NCBI GenBank assembly: GCA_039720395.1
Contig: CM077826.1
Location: forward strand, 38,096,790 to 38,160,789
Length of the DNA: 64,000 nt
From: Liquidambar formosana
Lineage: Eukaryota > Streptophyta > Magnoliopsida > Saxifragales > Altingiaceae
Direction of reading: 5' to 3'
Below are positions 46,718 through 58,214 of this stretch, piece by piece. The notes under the pieces were generated by a model. That model saw only the letters and a list, made by a program, of their open reading frames with translations. It ran no database searches and was not told the DNA's origin. The translations under genes were made by a program, and so were the position numbers. How positions within the stretch are numbered: position 1 is the first letter of the stretch; each line of letters begins with the position of its first letter.

Positions 46718-47693
46718 GGTAAAAATGTAAAAGTATTATCGGGGCAGGGTGGGTTTACGGGTTGGGGAATATGTAAACCATAACTGATCTGTACCCGACT
46801 CAAAAAATCAAATTTCTATCCAAACTTGACCCGAGACCTAAAAATTTTCATAAAAACCAACCCACATAGGGATGGGGTGGGGCGGGTCAAAATTTCCATC
46901 TTAATTGGAAGAGATTCATAATTTTATCTCGAATTGGAAGGAATTCGATCTTGAGCTTTTAATGTAATAATATCTATGCGTTTACACATGAAATGTAGGC
47001 CCGACAGTGTAAAGTGTAAACTAGTTAGGCCTTTTGGATCTTGAGATGGCATACAATAGTCTATCGCACCCATATTATTAATAGAAGGGTTTTTTTTTTT
47101 TATTATATTTTTTTTATTTAATAACAAAGAAGCCTTTCGGGCAAACCCCAGGCCCATATAATACCTGACAACCTATATGGATCAAATACGTCTGAAACTC
47201 ATGAGAACCATGGAACTTTGTGTAAGTAGTTCTAAAGGGTTTAGCAAGAGTCAAACTCAAAACTTCCACTTCCTAAAGTGGGATTCCTTGCCAACTAAGC
47301 TACCCTTAGGTTTTTTTTTGGCTAAGTTCAGTAAAAGGGTTTTTAATATCCTCGTCTAGTATGATGGTGCCAATACTCTTTGGGCCTAGTAGCATGTCAT
47401 GCTTGATAAGGACATGGGTTTTGTAGAAGTTTTTATTTCGACTTCACTTGGGTGCATATGTTTACTCCTAACATGATGGTAATACATACACATGTTTTAA
47501 CATGTAGGCCCTATATATATATAGATATATATACACATATATGCATGCATGTCTATGTATTAGATGCCAATCATTACTTTTGCACTGTAGGTAGTCATGA
47601 AAGTGTTTTCCTATCTTTATCCTCTAAAAACAGTAGCACACGCAATACAAAGTACATATAAAACACCTTAATCAATATCTTGGAGAGAATCAT
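46046..47693. other. Unassigned region
   Basis: No gene supported. Contains a tttttg repeat (46396-46425) and a long (TA)n run (46679-46713). Confidence 0.35.
46679..46713. repeat. (TA)n microsatellite
   Basis: About 17 uninterrupted ta units, read directly. Confidence 0.9.
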
Positions 47694-48602
47694 GGGATAG
47701 TGTACTACCCTTGTTAAATCTGTTTTGCCAGCTATCCCCAATTATTATATGCAAACCACTGCTTTACTTGTGTCCACTTGTCACTCTTTGGATAAGGTGA
47801 ATTGTGATTTTATTTGGGGCTCCACTGTGGACCATCGCAAGGTCCACCTTGTTGGATGGAATAAAGTTATTAAACCTAGGAAGTTGGGTGGTATAGGTAT
47901 TAAGCGTACTGAATCTGCTAATAAAGTTTGCCTTGCTAAACTTAATTAGAATCTTGCCCATGATTCTAAGCCATGGGCTCAAACCTTGAAAGCTAAGTAT
48001 CATTGGGACAAAAGAAAGTATAAGTGGAAACCCCGCCAAGGGTCTTGTGTTTTGGGAGGCCTCAATAAAGGTTTTGAGACTTTCCAAACGAGGCTTAAGT
48101 GGAACATAAAAAATGGTCAAGATATTTGCTTCTAGGAAGATTTGTGGCACAATAGTGGTATTATGAGAGCCATTATCCATGGCTCTCTTAACCAAGGGGA
48201 AAATATTACCAAGATATGTGAACTTGTCAATGAAAATGGGAATTGGTGCTTTGATAGATTATCTTTTGTTCTTCCCCAATCAATCCTTGATTTTATTGGC
48301 CCTCCTCCTACTCAAAGATTCCATGAGAGTAAGGATTGTATTTCTTGGATTGGGTCCAAATCTAGAGATTTTTTTTTATCTAAATCTGCAAATTATTGCA
48401 GATAATAACATTAATGGGGAAATTGCTACATACCAATGGGAAATATGGAAAATTAATACACTTCCAAAACTTCAAAATTTCCTTTAGCTTTGTTGCCACA
48501 AGAAAATTGCTTGCAATGATGTGCTATTCAAAAGGCACATTTCTTTTTCAAATTCATGCCCACTTTGCTTTAGTGCTCCTAAAACTATTGAACACATCCT
48601 TA

Positions 48603-50023
48603 TGCTACATTTGGTTTGGGGAAAGGGAATGTGATGCTAAGGAATGAGACATTACTTGGGAATGGGAATGTGATGAATATTACCTATCCCACATTTAGTT
48701 GGTTGGGAATGGGTATTGGGAATCCTTTAAACATTCCCAAATCCTATGTTTCAATGTTTGGTTGGGTCAAGGAATATGATTCCTATTTGGATTAAATTCC
48801 TATAATACCCTCACTCTCCTTCTCTTTTTTTTTTTTTTTTCTTTTTTCTTCTCTATTTCTTTCTCTCACACAATCACACTACCCTCTCACTTTCGTTCTC
48901 TTTTTTTCTTTTTGTTCTCTGTTTCTTTCTCTCACACAGTTACACTACCCTCACTCACTCTCCTCTTTTTTTCTTTTTTCTTCTCTGTTTCTTTCTCTTC
49001 CTCACACTCCTTCTCTCTCACCTCCTTCGACGCCATCGCTGCCACTACCACCGTTACTGCTGCCTTCTTTTCGCACATTCTTCTCGCCTTTTCTTCTTCT
49101 TGATCCAACCTCCACTACTTCCAGTACTTGGCTAATCTTGTCTCTCTATCCTCTCTACTTTCTCTCTCTAAAACATGTACCCATATCACCTTTATTTGAT
49201 AGGAATTCGCACCAATGATAACGATAATTCGGCAGCAATTATAAAATCTACATAAAGAAAAAGGGGGTCAATGCAAGAGAAGGCAAAGAAGGAGAAGGAC
49301 CAACGAAGATCACTTTGGAATCGCCGTCGTCGATTGCTTGGAATCACCACCCTGGATCGCTTCGAAATCGACTCCATGTTCACAATTATTGCCTACGTTC
49401 ATACGATTGACCATACTTCACCTTTAGGCTCCAACTGCTACTTCGATTCTCTTTTATTCAAATCAACAGTTTGGGGTTAGGGTTTCAGCTGGCATTGAAT
49501 TTTGTGCTTTTTCTTTTTCAATTTAGCTAAATATGTTGCATTAGACTCAGTGAGGTGGAGATTTTTAGCTTTGTATCTAATCTGCTATGGTTGTGGTTTT
49601 CGGTTTCGATGGATATGGCAATCAAACACTGATGGTGACGGCAATTCGCACTAATGATGATGGCATGGAGGTGGGTGTTTAGTGGGTTCGGTGTTCTACT
49701 ATGAGATGGTATGCCATGAGAAGCCATGGGAGGGGGCGATTGCTAATCGCATTTTGGGGGAGATTTGGAAAAGGGACATGGGCGGAATAAGAAAATATTG
49801 TTTAGAAGAAGGGAGGGCACGGTGGTCATGTTTTTTATATTAAAAATCATTCTTAGGCAACACAAATAAAACCCACCTCCCACCTGGTTTTCAGATGCCC
49901 AGAGCCAATGGGAAAGTGAGAGTAGAAGGAATGCATTATTGCCGGTGAAGAGACACACCCAAACATCAGAATCGGGAATGTGAACCCATTCCCGAAAATG
50001 AAACCCCCATACCAAACACTGCC
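48603..50023. mobile_element. PIF/Harbinger-like element inserted in the LINE
   Basis: 1,421-bp insert flanked by tta (48600-48602 and 50024-50026), the target duplication of PIF/Harbinger elements. The ends read tgctacatttggtttgggg (left) and ggcagtgtttggtatgggg (reverse complement of right), matching the common tgtttgg end motif. Removing the insert joins EHIL to SECEYAKEFW in the LINE zinc region without a frame change, which fixes both borders. No transposase or Myb-like frame was seen; the interior is CT-rich with low-complexity frames, so it is non-autonomous. Confidence 0.85.
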
Positions 50024-50238
50024 TTAGTGAATGTGAATATGCCAAGGAATTTTGGTCCCTGGTTTACCCTGCTGTCCTGTCCAATACAGGGATGCCTCTT
50101 AATATATGGATCCTCTATCATGCGTTTTGTAAGAACAGCCTTAGGGTAGGATAGATTCCCTTTGCTGTTATTTTTCCTTTTGCTTGTTGGGCCTTATGGA
50201 ACAATAAAAACAAATTTGTTTTTGAGCAAAATTTAATT

Positions 50239-50610
50239 ATGCCTAGGGATAATTGTGATGCCATGCTCATGAAAGCCACCGAATACTTCCACATATCTGG
50301 TAAATTCAAATCCCCAAGTTTAACTAAGAAAATTATGGTCAAATGGGAACCTCTCGCTGCTACTTTCTACAAATTAAACATTGATGGCTCCTCTTTGGGA
50401 AATCTTGGAGAAGCTAGTGCTGGAGGGTTGATACGAAATCACTTGGGACAATGGTTCAAAGGGTACACCCGCAAGCTTGGTATTGCTTCTAATAGTGAGG
50501 CCGAGCTGTGGGGTCTACAGGATGGGCTCGAACTTGCGTTAATCTGTAATATAAGGAAATTACAGGTGGATATGGATGATAGTGCAGTTGTTGCACTTGT
50601 CAATAACTAG
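50239..50610 (+). pseudogene. LINE RNase H domain (RVT_3 type)
   Basis: 123-codon open stretch carrying the RNase H fold start KLNIDGSSLG (first Asp), a Glu in ASNSEAELWGL, and VDMDDSAVVAL. The end of the domain continues in the same frame after a stop at 50608-50610. It belongs to the LINE. Confidence 0.8.
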
Positions 50611-50906
50611 ATCTTGGAGGCTCATCCTTTGAGTGCTATGGTTTTAGTAAACAAGTTTGAAGAAGTTCGTCTCAAGCATAATTATCGTGAATCAAATAAG
50701 AGTGATGATATCATTGCTAGGAAAGGAGCACTTTTTGGCCTTATTTGTACTATTTTTGATGCTCCACCTGTTTGATTGGTTGAACAGCTTGAAGCTGATG
50801 CCAATGAGTTTTCTTACCCTCAGTGATGTATTATACTTTTATGCTTAATTTATCTTTCTTCTTGATTACCAAAGGAAAAAAAAAAAAGGGGGGGGGGGGG
50901 ATAGTG

Positions 50907-51249
50907 GATTTAGATTCAATTAATATGATAACATTGTGTTCCCCCTTCTAATTTTTTAATTATAATTGTAATAGTAAGGATATTGTCAAATTTAATCTCA
51001 TGGTATAAAGGTGAGAGATCAAGGACTCCTATCCCTTTATAATAGCATAAATAAATAATTAATGTAACCTGTCATGAAAGTGGTTCTCTCTTGTAAAGAA
51101 TGACCCAAGTACCCATCTCAATCTCCATTTATGTTCTAATTAAATTGAAGTAAAAGTCTATTTCAATCTCTATCTGAGTTGGTATTATAGGCCTAGCTTC
51201 AACTCTTTGCCTTACATTGCTTGCATATGAAAACTACATTTCCCTTTTA
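50907..51249. other. Unassigned spacer
   Basis: AT-rich DNA between the LINE target duplication and the next repeat; nothing recognised. Confidence 0.3.
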
Positions 51250-52125
51250 GGAAAAATTAGCAAGAAGTCCCAGGTATAGGATTTATGGAGGCATCACTTC
51301 AAGATAAAAACTTATGAAACCTTAAGTCTATTTTTAAGAAAAACATGACTGTTTTTGTGAGAATGTTTAGTGCATAAAGTGAATATTACCCTTAAGTTGT
51401 TATTTTTTATTTTCAGACTTTAAAATGACATAATTTTCAATCTATATGTTGGATTTTAATAAAATTTATATAATTTAAATTTATTTGTCGAGATATTCGA
51501 AACAAGCCCCATAATGAATATAAAATTATGTAAAAAAATAAAAATAATTACATTTACTACAAGTATTTGTTTCAAAATATTTACATATAATTGTTTCGTG
51601 TGAGTTCAATAACCACACAACATGGTTAAATTTATTAAGTGTAGCTTACAAAATCCAATAGATTTATGTATTTGAAACTAAAAAAATTAAATTAAAGTTT
51701 TTGTGTTTAAATTTAATTGTTTGTGAGTAAATATAATTGTAATCTTCAAAATAGTTACATGCAACTGTTTTGATTAGCTTAAATACTAGTGCTAATTTCC
51801 ATTTATGAAGGTGTAGAACTCTCACTTTATCATGTGTTTTTTTTTTTTTCCAAATCCATCAGAACAATTGAAATGTTAGGTACATATCCTTTTAGCATAA
51901 CAATAGGAGGAAAAAAAAAAAGGGGTCCATTGAAGCTTTTGACGAAAAAAAAAAAGAAAAAAAAGAAAAAAAGAAAAGAGAGATGAAGCAATTATAAATG
52001 AGAAGCATTAGGATTTTTATTTTTATTTTTGGGGATAAAGCAAGGAAAAGACTTATTTTCCTCATACTTTCCTAAAACCCTAAACTTTAAAATAAATAAA
52101 TAAATAAATAAAATTAAAGACAAAA
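51250..52125. mobile_element. Copy A of a MULE-like family, inverted relative to 55947-57613
   Basis: The stretch from 51252 (aaaaattagcaagaagtccc) to about 51570 follows, in the same order, the reverse complement of 57610-57300. Shared segments include gtgcataaagt, cccttaagttgttatttttt, actttaaaat and ttcgaaacaag. The right end reads gactagacttctttttccc, inverse-like to the left end. Coding content is absent. Target duplications were not identified, so the borders are approximate. Confidence 0.6.
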
Positions 52126-52274
52126 GTTGGAAAATGACTAGACTTCTTTTTCCCTAAACTCACGAATAGGATGACAACTCTTCAAAATCGTACTGAAGTG
52201 CTGATAAAAAGAGATTGTCTAGCAAATATGATTGTGGTGTAGTGGTGACACCTGGTCATTATTGAAGTTGGCTT

Positions 52275-54893
52275 TGTAATACCCGTAATTTTTAAATAGG
52301 GTATTAAGGGTTTAATTTATGGTTAACGTAGTTAATCCCTTGATTTGTTGGATGATTACATGCATGGGTAATGCATGTGTATGATATTATGATGTTGGAT
52401 GTGTTTTGATACTTGTGTTGGTGCATTGAGTATCTTTCGGGTGCGTTTAGCCTTATTTGCAACTTAAGGGTTTAAGTTGCTGAAATTTGGCTAAGTGTTG
52501 GGGAAAAAGTGAATTTTCATAAATCTTAGTTTTGAAAGATAATTTTTGGTGGTAATGGGAGTTTATAATATTATAAGACATTAGTGATTTTATAGGATTT
52601 TATTAACATGTTTGGATTGGGTTCCATGCATGTTTGTTTTAGGAAAATCTATCGGGAGACGGATTTTGTACTAAAACTTGAAAATGAGATTTTGATATAT
52701 TGGGTATTTGATTTTTTTGATATTTTATTTGGATTCAAATGGGGGGTTATTTGCTTATTTTCATTAAATAACTTAAAGTAATTACTTAAATGTTTTTAAT
52801 GAAAATAAGGCAGTGGTGTGTATTGTGTGGGTTTATACACATTTGCTTGAGTTACTAGACATTTTCAGTAAAGGGACGATCGATCGTGCCTTAGGGACGA
52901 TCGATTGTAGGTGCCCCAGAAACATAATTTCACTTCTGTTTTTCACAATCGATCGTGCCCTCAGACCACGATCGATCGTGCATTGCGGATTTTACAAATT
53001 TTTTTTGTGTCAAATGACGCAAATGCCCCTCACCCCTTATAAAAACCCATCCCCCATGATTTTTAGACCAGATCTGGTCTTTTTAGCAATGGAGAGAGAG
53101 AGAGAGAGGGAGAGAAGGAGAAGAGGGGGGAGGCTCGACGGCGACTTGCCGGAGCACGGCAACCCTGATCCTACGCCGGTAAGCTCGGATCTAGTGTATT
53201 TTGGCCCGATTTACGCGCGTATGGTTGTCGATTTGGGTTTTTCTCTCTCCTTGATGCCTGGGAATGTATTATTATGGTTGGATTCATCTTCCCCAACTTC
53301 TTGGCGGAGCTTAGAGTTTGTTCATGATGGTGTGAGCTTAGATTTCATGGGTTTTGACATGGGTGTTCATCCCCATCAACTCCTTTTGCATTCTAGAGGT
53401 ATTTTCTCACATTTTGGAGTTGGGATTTGTAATTTATTTTGGGTTATCATCTCATTCTTACATTTTTGGGTTATTCATGCATATTTGGGAGTTTTGGTGG
53501 CGATTTGGAGTTGGGACCTCCATTATCTTCATCAACCAAGTCATTTGGGAGCTAGGGCTTGGATTGGGAGCGTGCATTTGCATCCTAGGGCTTGGACTTC
53601 ATACCCACAACCTCAAAGGTTACATTTTTTCCACGCATTTGGTTAAGGTAGGTGCAATTTACATAGGTTTAAACTATTGACATGATAATATGGTAATATT
53701 ATCATATATTTGGTATTCTTGGGCATAAAATATGTATATATACATGATTTATGGAATAAATCTTGAATGGAACCTTGGGTATTTGATAACGTAAATTGGA
53801 AATTATGTTTATTAATGAGTTGGCTTGTTTTATACATTCTATGGAATATAATTGTATAGATTTTATGGGTATTTATGTGATTCTTTTCCACTATGGTTTA
53901 TATGGTATATTTTGGGAGATGATTTTGGTTTAAAAAAATCATTTTATGGTTTATCGCATTGCATGTTGGGTATAATCATGCATTAAATGGACTTAATGAA
54001 TACTGGGTAAAAGTATTGCATAAAAAAGGGCTCATTGGAATTGGACTACTTGCAGTCAATGGGACTTTGCGGTGTTTTCCATTCCTTTGGTCCTGGGGTA
54101 CTTTCCGGTTCCAGGTAGGTAACCCTTGTGTTCCTGAATCAGAGGTTACTTTCCGGTTCCAGGTAGGAACCCTTGTGTTGTCTTCTTGGAGGTTGGGTTT
54201 AAATCCTCCGTTTCCGCGCAAAGACTCCTGCGGGAGTGGTTGGTAATTAATGGAATTAATGTAAATTGGACATGAGTCACATGCATTAAGCATTACGCAT
54301 TATTTATTTTAAGTTATGGGTTATAACTTATTTTGGGATTTGTAATATACTCGGTTAGTATATTTTGATGTAAATGATATAATGGGTTTTATTTATATCA
54401 TTGCTTTAGTTTACTATGTCAAATTGTATCTACTGAGTCGTCGGACTCACACCTATTATTTTAAATATTTTTCAGTATTACAGGACCTGAAGTTATGCGG
54501 AGGCACGCAGTTCTTGGGATTTATTAATATATTTTCATAGGATTAATGAATGTATTTTTCATGAGAAGGAATATGTAATTAAGTGGGTTTCTATTGGGTT
54601 AATGTAAATGTAAATTCAATCCGGGTTGTAATTTTAATTACTTATGGTTGTGTGTATGTGGAGTACGACACATGGGATGATACCATTTCCATGGATGACA
54701 GAAAATTTTTATGTATGGATTTTCATAACAGGTTTTCACGATGGTATGTCCTATCTACGGATGGGTCATGCGGAAAATTTTTAAAATGATTGAGGATTTT
54801 AACACGTGTCATCCACGTTTTATCAAAGGATTTATTAAAGAAAAAGCTTGTTTTATTATTTTGATCACGGCTTAATTAATTTGGGTCGTGACA
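52275..54893 (+). mobile_element. 2.6-kb solo LTR, gypsy type
   Basis: Starts tgtaatacccgtaattttta and ends ttgggtcgtgaca (TG...CA), both usual for large plant Ty3/gypsy LTRs. Flanking 5-bp sequences ggctt (52270-52274) and agctt (54894-54898) agree at 4 of 5. Features inside on +: a CGATCGAT palindrome cluster (52873-52981), a TATA box (ccttataaaaaccc, about 53035-53048), a transcript-like leader with a GA run (53091-53110), and a duplicated ttactttccggttccaggta unit (about 54097 and 54149). No primer site or coding region follows, hence solo. The 277-codon frame at 52813-53646 is LTR sequence, not a gene. Confidence 0.75.
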
Positions 54894-54898
54894 AGCTT

Positions 54899-55862
54899 GT
54901 GTTACGTACGATGTCCCCACCAACTACAAAAGAAAAAGTATACTCATCAACTAAAAACACATGGATTGCACCATGATGAAATCGTGTGAAGTCGAGGAGG
55001 CTTGGGGTTATCCAGCAATCAAAATCATGCCCCAATTGATGCCATCACCTCGAGGAGTTCTGCAACAGCAATGGAGATCAGTGTCAGATCTGATAGTTTC
55101 AAGCGACTGGCAGGAGACAGCCTTCAAGGAGTCCACCTCTGTCTATATTTTTTTCTTTTTCAAAAATTAAAACAGGTGGAGGCTAATTTGGTTTAAAAAA
55201 ACATAAAAGGTGGACTTTTAACTACAAAAGAATGCTTCTTAGACTTGCGGCTTTACAAGGTCTAGTTTGTGGACTTGCTCACTCTTTCTTTTATTGTTAA
55301 AGAGGTTTCACACACCTCAAAAGGATTTGAAAATTTTCAATAATTTATCCGCTATTTCAAGAATTTGAGTCCGATTAGATTTAGTCCCTTTATGAATGAT
55401 TTAATTTTGATGATTCCAAACACACCAACAAATAGTAATATTCTTATCCAGAAAAGATGAAAATTTTCTAACATAATACCTTTACTTATTATGTAATATA
55501 TCCATGCAATCTACAAAATCTCCTTGGAATCCTACAAGAGTAGGACAACGACTTTCTATATGTTTCCAGATGCTAAGAGTTGAAGGACAATAACAATTCA
55601 TTTTGAGGATGATTGTGGCTATTAATTGAGTTAAGTTGAGTTGAGAAACAATGAATTGTTTAAACTTAGCTTGATAAATTAGTGAGCTTGAAAAAGAAGT
55701 TTGATCTAAGATTATTTTATGAGTGAGCACAAATGGGTGTATTATTAAGCCAATCTTAAACTCGATTAGAGTAATTTAAGTATTTTTTTTAATAGAAATA
55801 ATTTAATTATTTAAATTATTAATGAGCTTATTGTGTGTGGTGCTTTACTAAAGTTTGACTTG
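54899..55862. other. Unassigned region
   Basis: AT-rich DNA without a supportable gene or repeat structure. Short overlapping frames at 54961-55196 have no domain. Confidence 0.3.
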
Positions 55863-55946
55863 AAAACTTATAGGAGCCTCTATTGGCACCCAAAACTTGC
55901 TTTTCACCCCACATTTATTTTACACTTTAAGGTGTTATAAAAAATA

Positions 55947-57613
55947 GGGGACTTTGGCTGCAAGTCCATGAAATTGGACTTGTGCAACCATAAGTCCAAT
56001 AAAAATATTTGTGTAGCCTCAAGTCCATGAAAATAGACATAAACAAAAATACCCTTCATCACTCACCTGTGTTTATAGCATCCTGCTGCTAGCTTCATAC
56101 CTTGCGTTCTCTCTGGAGAAGTTTCTACTATCTATACATTGTCAACATCCTACTCTTCCTTCTCCAGAACCTCTTCTTGTGAAGTTTCTGCACCAGATCT
56201 GGTGGTGAAACCACAAGTATTTGTAGCAACTTTGCCAACCCCCACTCTATCTTCTCAAACATCTCGTCCAGTGGTGGAACCATTAATTTTTGCATGAGAT
56301 CTGGTGGTGACTTACTCGATGAAGTTTATGCACCAGATCTGGTAGTGAAACTTCTAGTTTTTGCACCAACTCCCCCAACCCTTGCTCCAACTTCTCCAAC
56401 ACCTCCTCTGGTGGTGAAATCATCAGTTTCTACACGAGATCTTGTGGTAAAACCTACCATATTTTGCACTAGGTCTGCTAACCCCTATTCCTGTTTCTCC
56501 AATGCCTTCTCTACTGGCTTTAAGATCTATTCAATCAAATGCATGTGTGAAAATAATAATTAATCTTAAGTTTATCTTTAAACAGTTACATGTAATTGTT
56601 TTAGAAAACACCTCTTTTTTCTCTCTTCTTTTTTTTTTTTTTTTTTTTTTTTGTAACTAGTTACATCTAAAACCAATTATACACACATAAGTTCATTAAC
56701 TAATTTACATTCAACATTTATTCTACACAAATCTGTAAATAGTTATATCAAAAAATAATTACATATAAGCATATAACATAAAAAGTTACATATAATTGTT
56801 TTACATTCACCATTTCTTCTGCACAAATCTGTAAACAGTTACATCTAAAAACAATTACATATAGTAAAATAGTTATATGTAACTGTTTTGAAACAGTTAC
56901 ATAAAATTGTTTTTGTGTGGGTTCAATTACTCATATAGTATGGCCATGGGTCAAGCTTTAGCCATGGATGTTTCATTGTGTGATTAATTTGTGAAAGTGT
57001 AGGCGTTTCATATCAATTCCTCCTAAATTTCTTTTCTTTAGTCATGAATTTTGAAACAGTTACATGTAACTGTTTAAAAACAATTACATGTAATGGTTTT
57101 AGAAAACATTATCTTTTGTCAAATCTACAAAATGCTTTGCTACTAATACCAAAATTAATTGTTTTATTCAGACTTAACAGTTAAATATACTCACAAAACT
57201 ATAATTTAAATTTAAACTCCATTAAAAATAATTTAATTTCAATTATTGTTAAACAGTTACATGTAATTATTCATGTAACTATTACAAACAATTGCATGTA
57301 TTCAATGTATTATTATTATTTTTATTATATACATAATTTCATATCTAATATGGATCTTGTTTCGAAAGTTTCAATGAATAAATTTCAAAAATATAAATTT
57401 TATTGAAAACCGATATATAGATTAAAAGTTATGCTATTTTAAAGTTTGAAAACAAAAAATAACAACTTAAGGGTATAATTGACTTTATGCACCTAAGACT
57501 CTCATAAAAATACTAACGTTTCATTTAAAAGGGAACTTATGGCTGCATAAGATTTAGCCCTTGGACTTATACCTTTATAAATTCTAAAAAGTGGACTTTT
57601 CACTAATTTTCTC
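55947..57613. mobile_element. MULE-like element nested in the element above
   Basis: Nine-base direct repeats taaaaaata (55938-55946) and taaaaagta (57614-57622) match at 8 of 9. The ends ggggactttggctgcaagtc and gagaaaattagtgaaaagtc (reverse complement of right) are related. Inside are a C-rich coding-like stretch with repeated gcaccagatctggt units (56090-56560) and a long array of palindromic acagttacatgtaactgt-type units (56575-57300). No transposase seen. Confidence 0.65.
56090..56563 (+). repeat. Degenerate gcaccagatctggtggtgaaac repeat, possible captured exon
   Basis: At least four imperfect units based on ccagatctggtggtgaaa occur near 56191, 56298, 56333 and 56432. One frame (56294-56563) reads PDLVVK, LVFAPTPPTLAPTSPTPP and LVVK repeatedly. 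Composition differs from the AT-rich flanks, as expected for gene DNA picked up by a MULE. No protein family recognised. Confidence 0.4.
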
Positions 57614-58214
57614 TAAAAAGTATAAAAGGTTTTCATAAAAACCGGTGTCGCTGTTCACTAGAAAACATCATTTTGAATAACTTTGTAAAAGAAATTTTTT
57701 CTTAAATTTATCTAAGTAGATATTTCTTTTATTTATAGTATTTACTTATAAGTGGCTAAAAAGTCCACTTAAACAATACTTAGATTTTAGAAAAACTTTA
57801 TTTTACAAAATTGTTCAAAATGATGTTTTTTTTTTTTTAAAAATCCAAAAAAAGAGCTAAAAGCATCAAAGAGGAACAAAGAATCCCAACTAGGTTGGCA
57901 CCCAAAACACTCACCATTATCTGCTTTAAGATGTTTTCTAATAGAGCCAAGTAATCATTTTTCATAAAAACCTTTCACACTTTTCATAAAACTTTAAAAT
58001 GTAAAATAAGTGGGGGATAAAAAGAAAATATTGGGGTGCCAATAGAGGCTCCCATAACTTAGTCTTATACAAATAGGTTTCAAAAAAATTTAAACTTGGA
58101 TTTTTTATTTTTTTTTTTCACTAAAAGCACACTAGAGAAAATCCACAAAATACAAATACAATTAAAAGAGTAAAAAAACTTATAAAATTAATCTACACTC
58201 TACCTCCAAAGGAG

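Larger units (their letters stand above)
47703..50897 (+). mobile_element. 5'-truncated LINE with RNase H domain
   Basis: The frame opens at the end of the reverse transcriptase (LVKSVLPAIPNYYMQTTAL, CDFIWGS). It continues through the C-terminal segment (GWNKVIKPRKLGGIGIKR, NGQDICF.EDLWH), the zf-RVT zinc region (CCHKKIACNDVLF, CPLCFSAPKTIEHIL, then EC.YAKEFW after the insert) and an RNase H domain (50350-50760; NIDGSSLGNLGEASAGGLIR, ASNSEAELWGL, VDMDDSAVVALV). It ends in an A-rich tail (50874-50887) followed by a G run. Direct repeats gggatagtg at 47694-47702 and 50898-50906 form a plausible target duplication. Several stops. Split by an element at 48603-50023. Confidence 0.85.
55871..58053. 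mobile_element. Terminal-inverted-repeat element, outer member of a nest
   Basis: Inverted ends of about 50 bp: aggagcctctattggcaccc (left) and gggagcctctattggcaccc (reverse complement of right), with ccccac.ttattttac further in on both sides. Flanking 8-bp sequences aaaactta (55863-55870) and ataactta (58054-58061) match at 7 of 8. Non-coding; probably hAT- or MULE-derived. Most of its present length is the nested element. Confidence 0.7.

Noticed and set aside
44395..46895. Possible hAT-type element with gc-rich ends enclosing the copia-type LTR
   Set aside because: The two GC-rich passages are only loosely inverse and no 8-bp duplication was found.
48912..49103. Ser/Phe-rich 63-codon frame
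   Set aside because: Translation of a CT-rich tract in the Harbinger-like element.
52813..53646. 277-codon open frame
   Set aside because: Lies wholly inside the solo LTR and spans its palindrome cluster, TATA box and GA run; no protein family resemblance.
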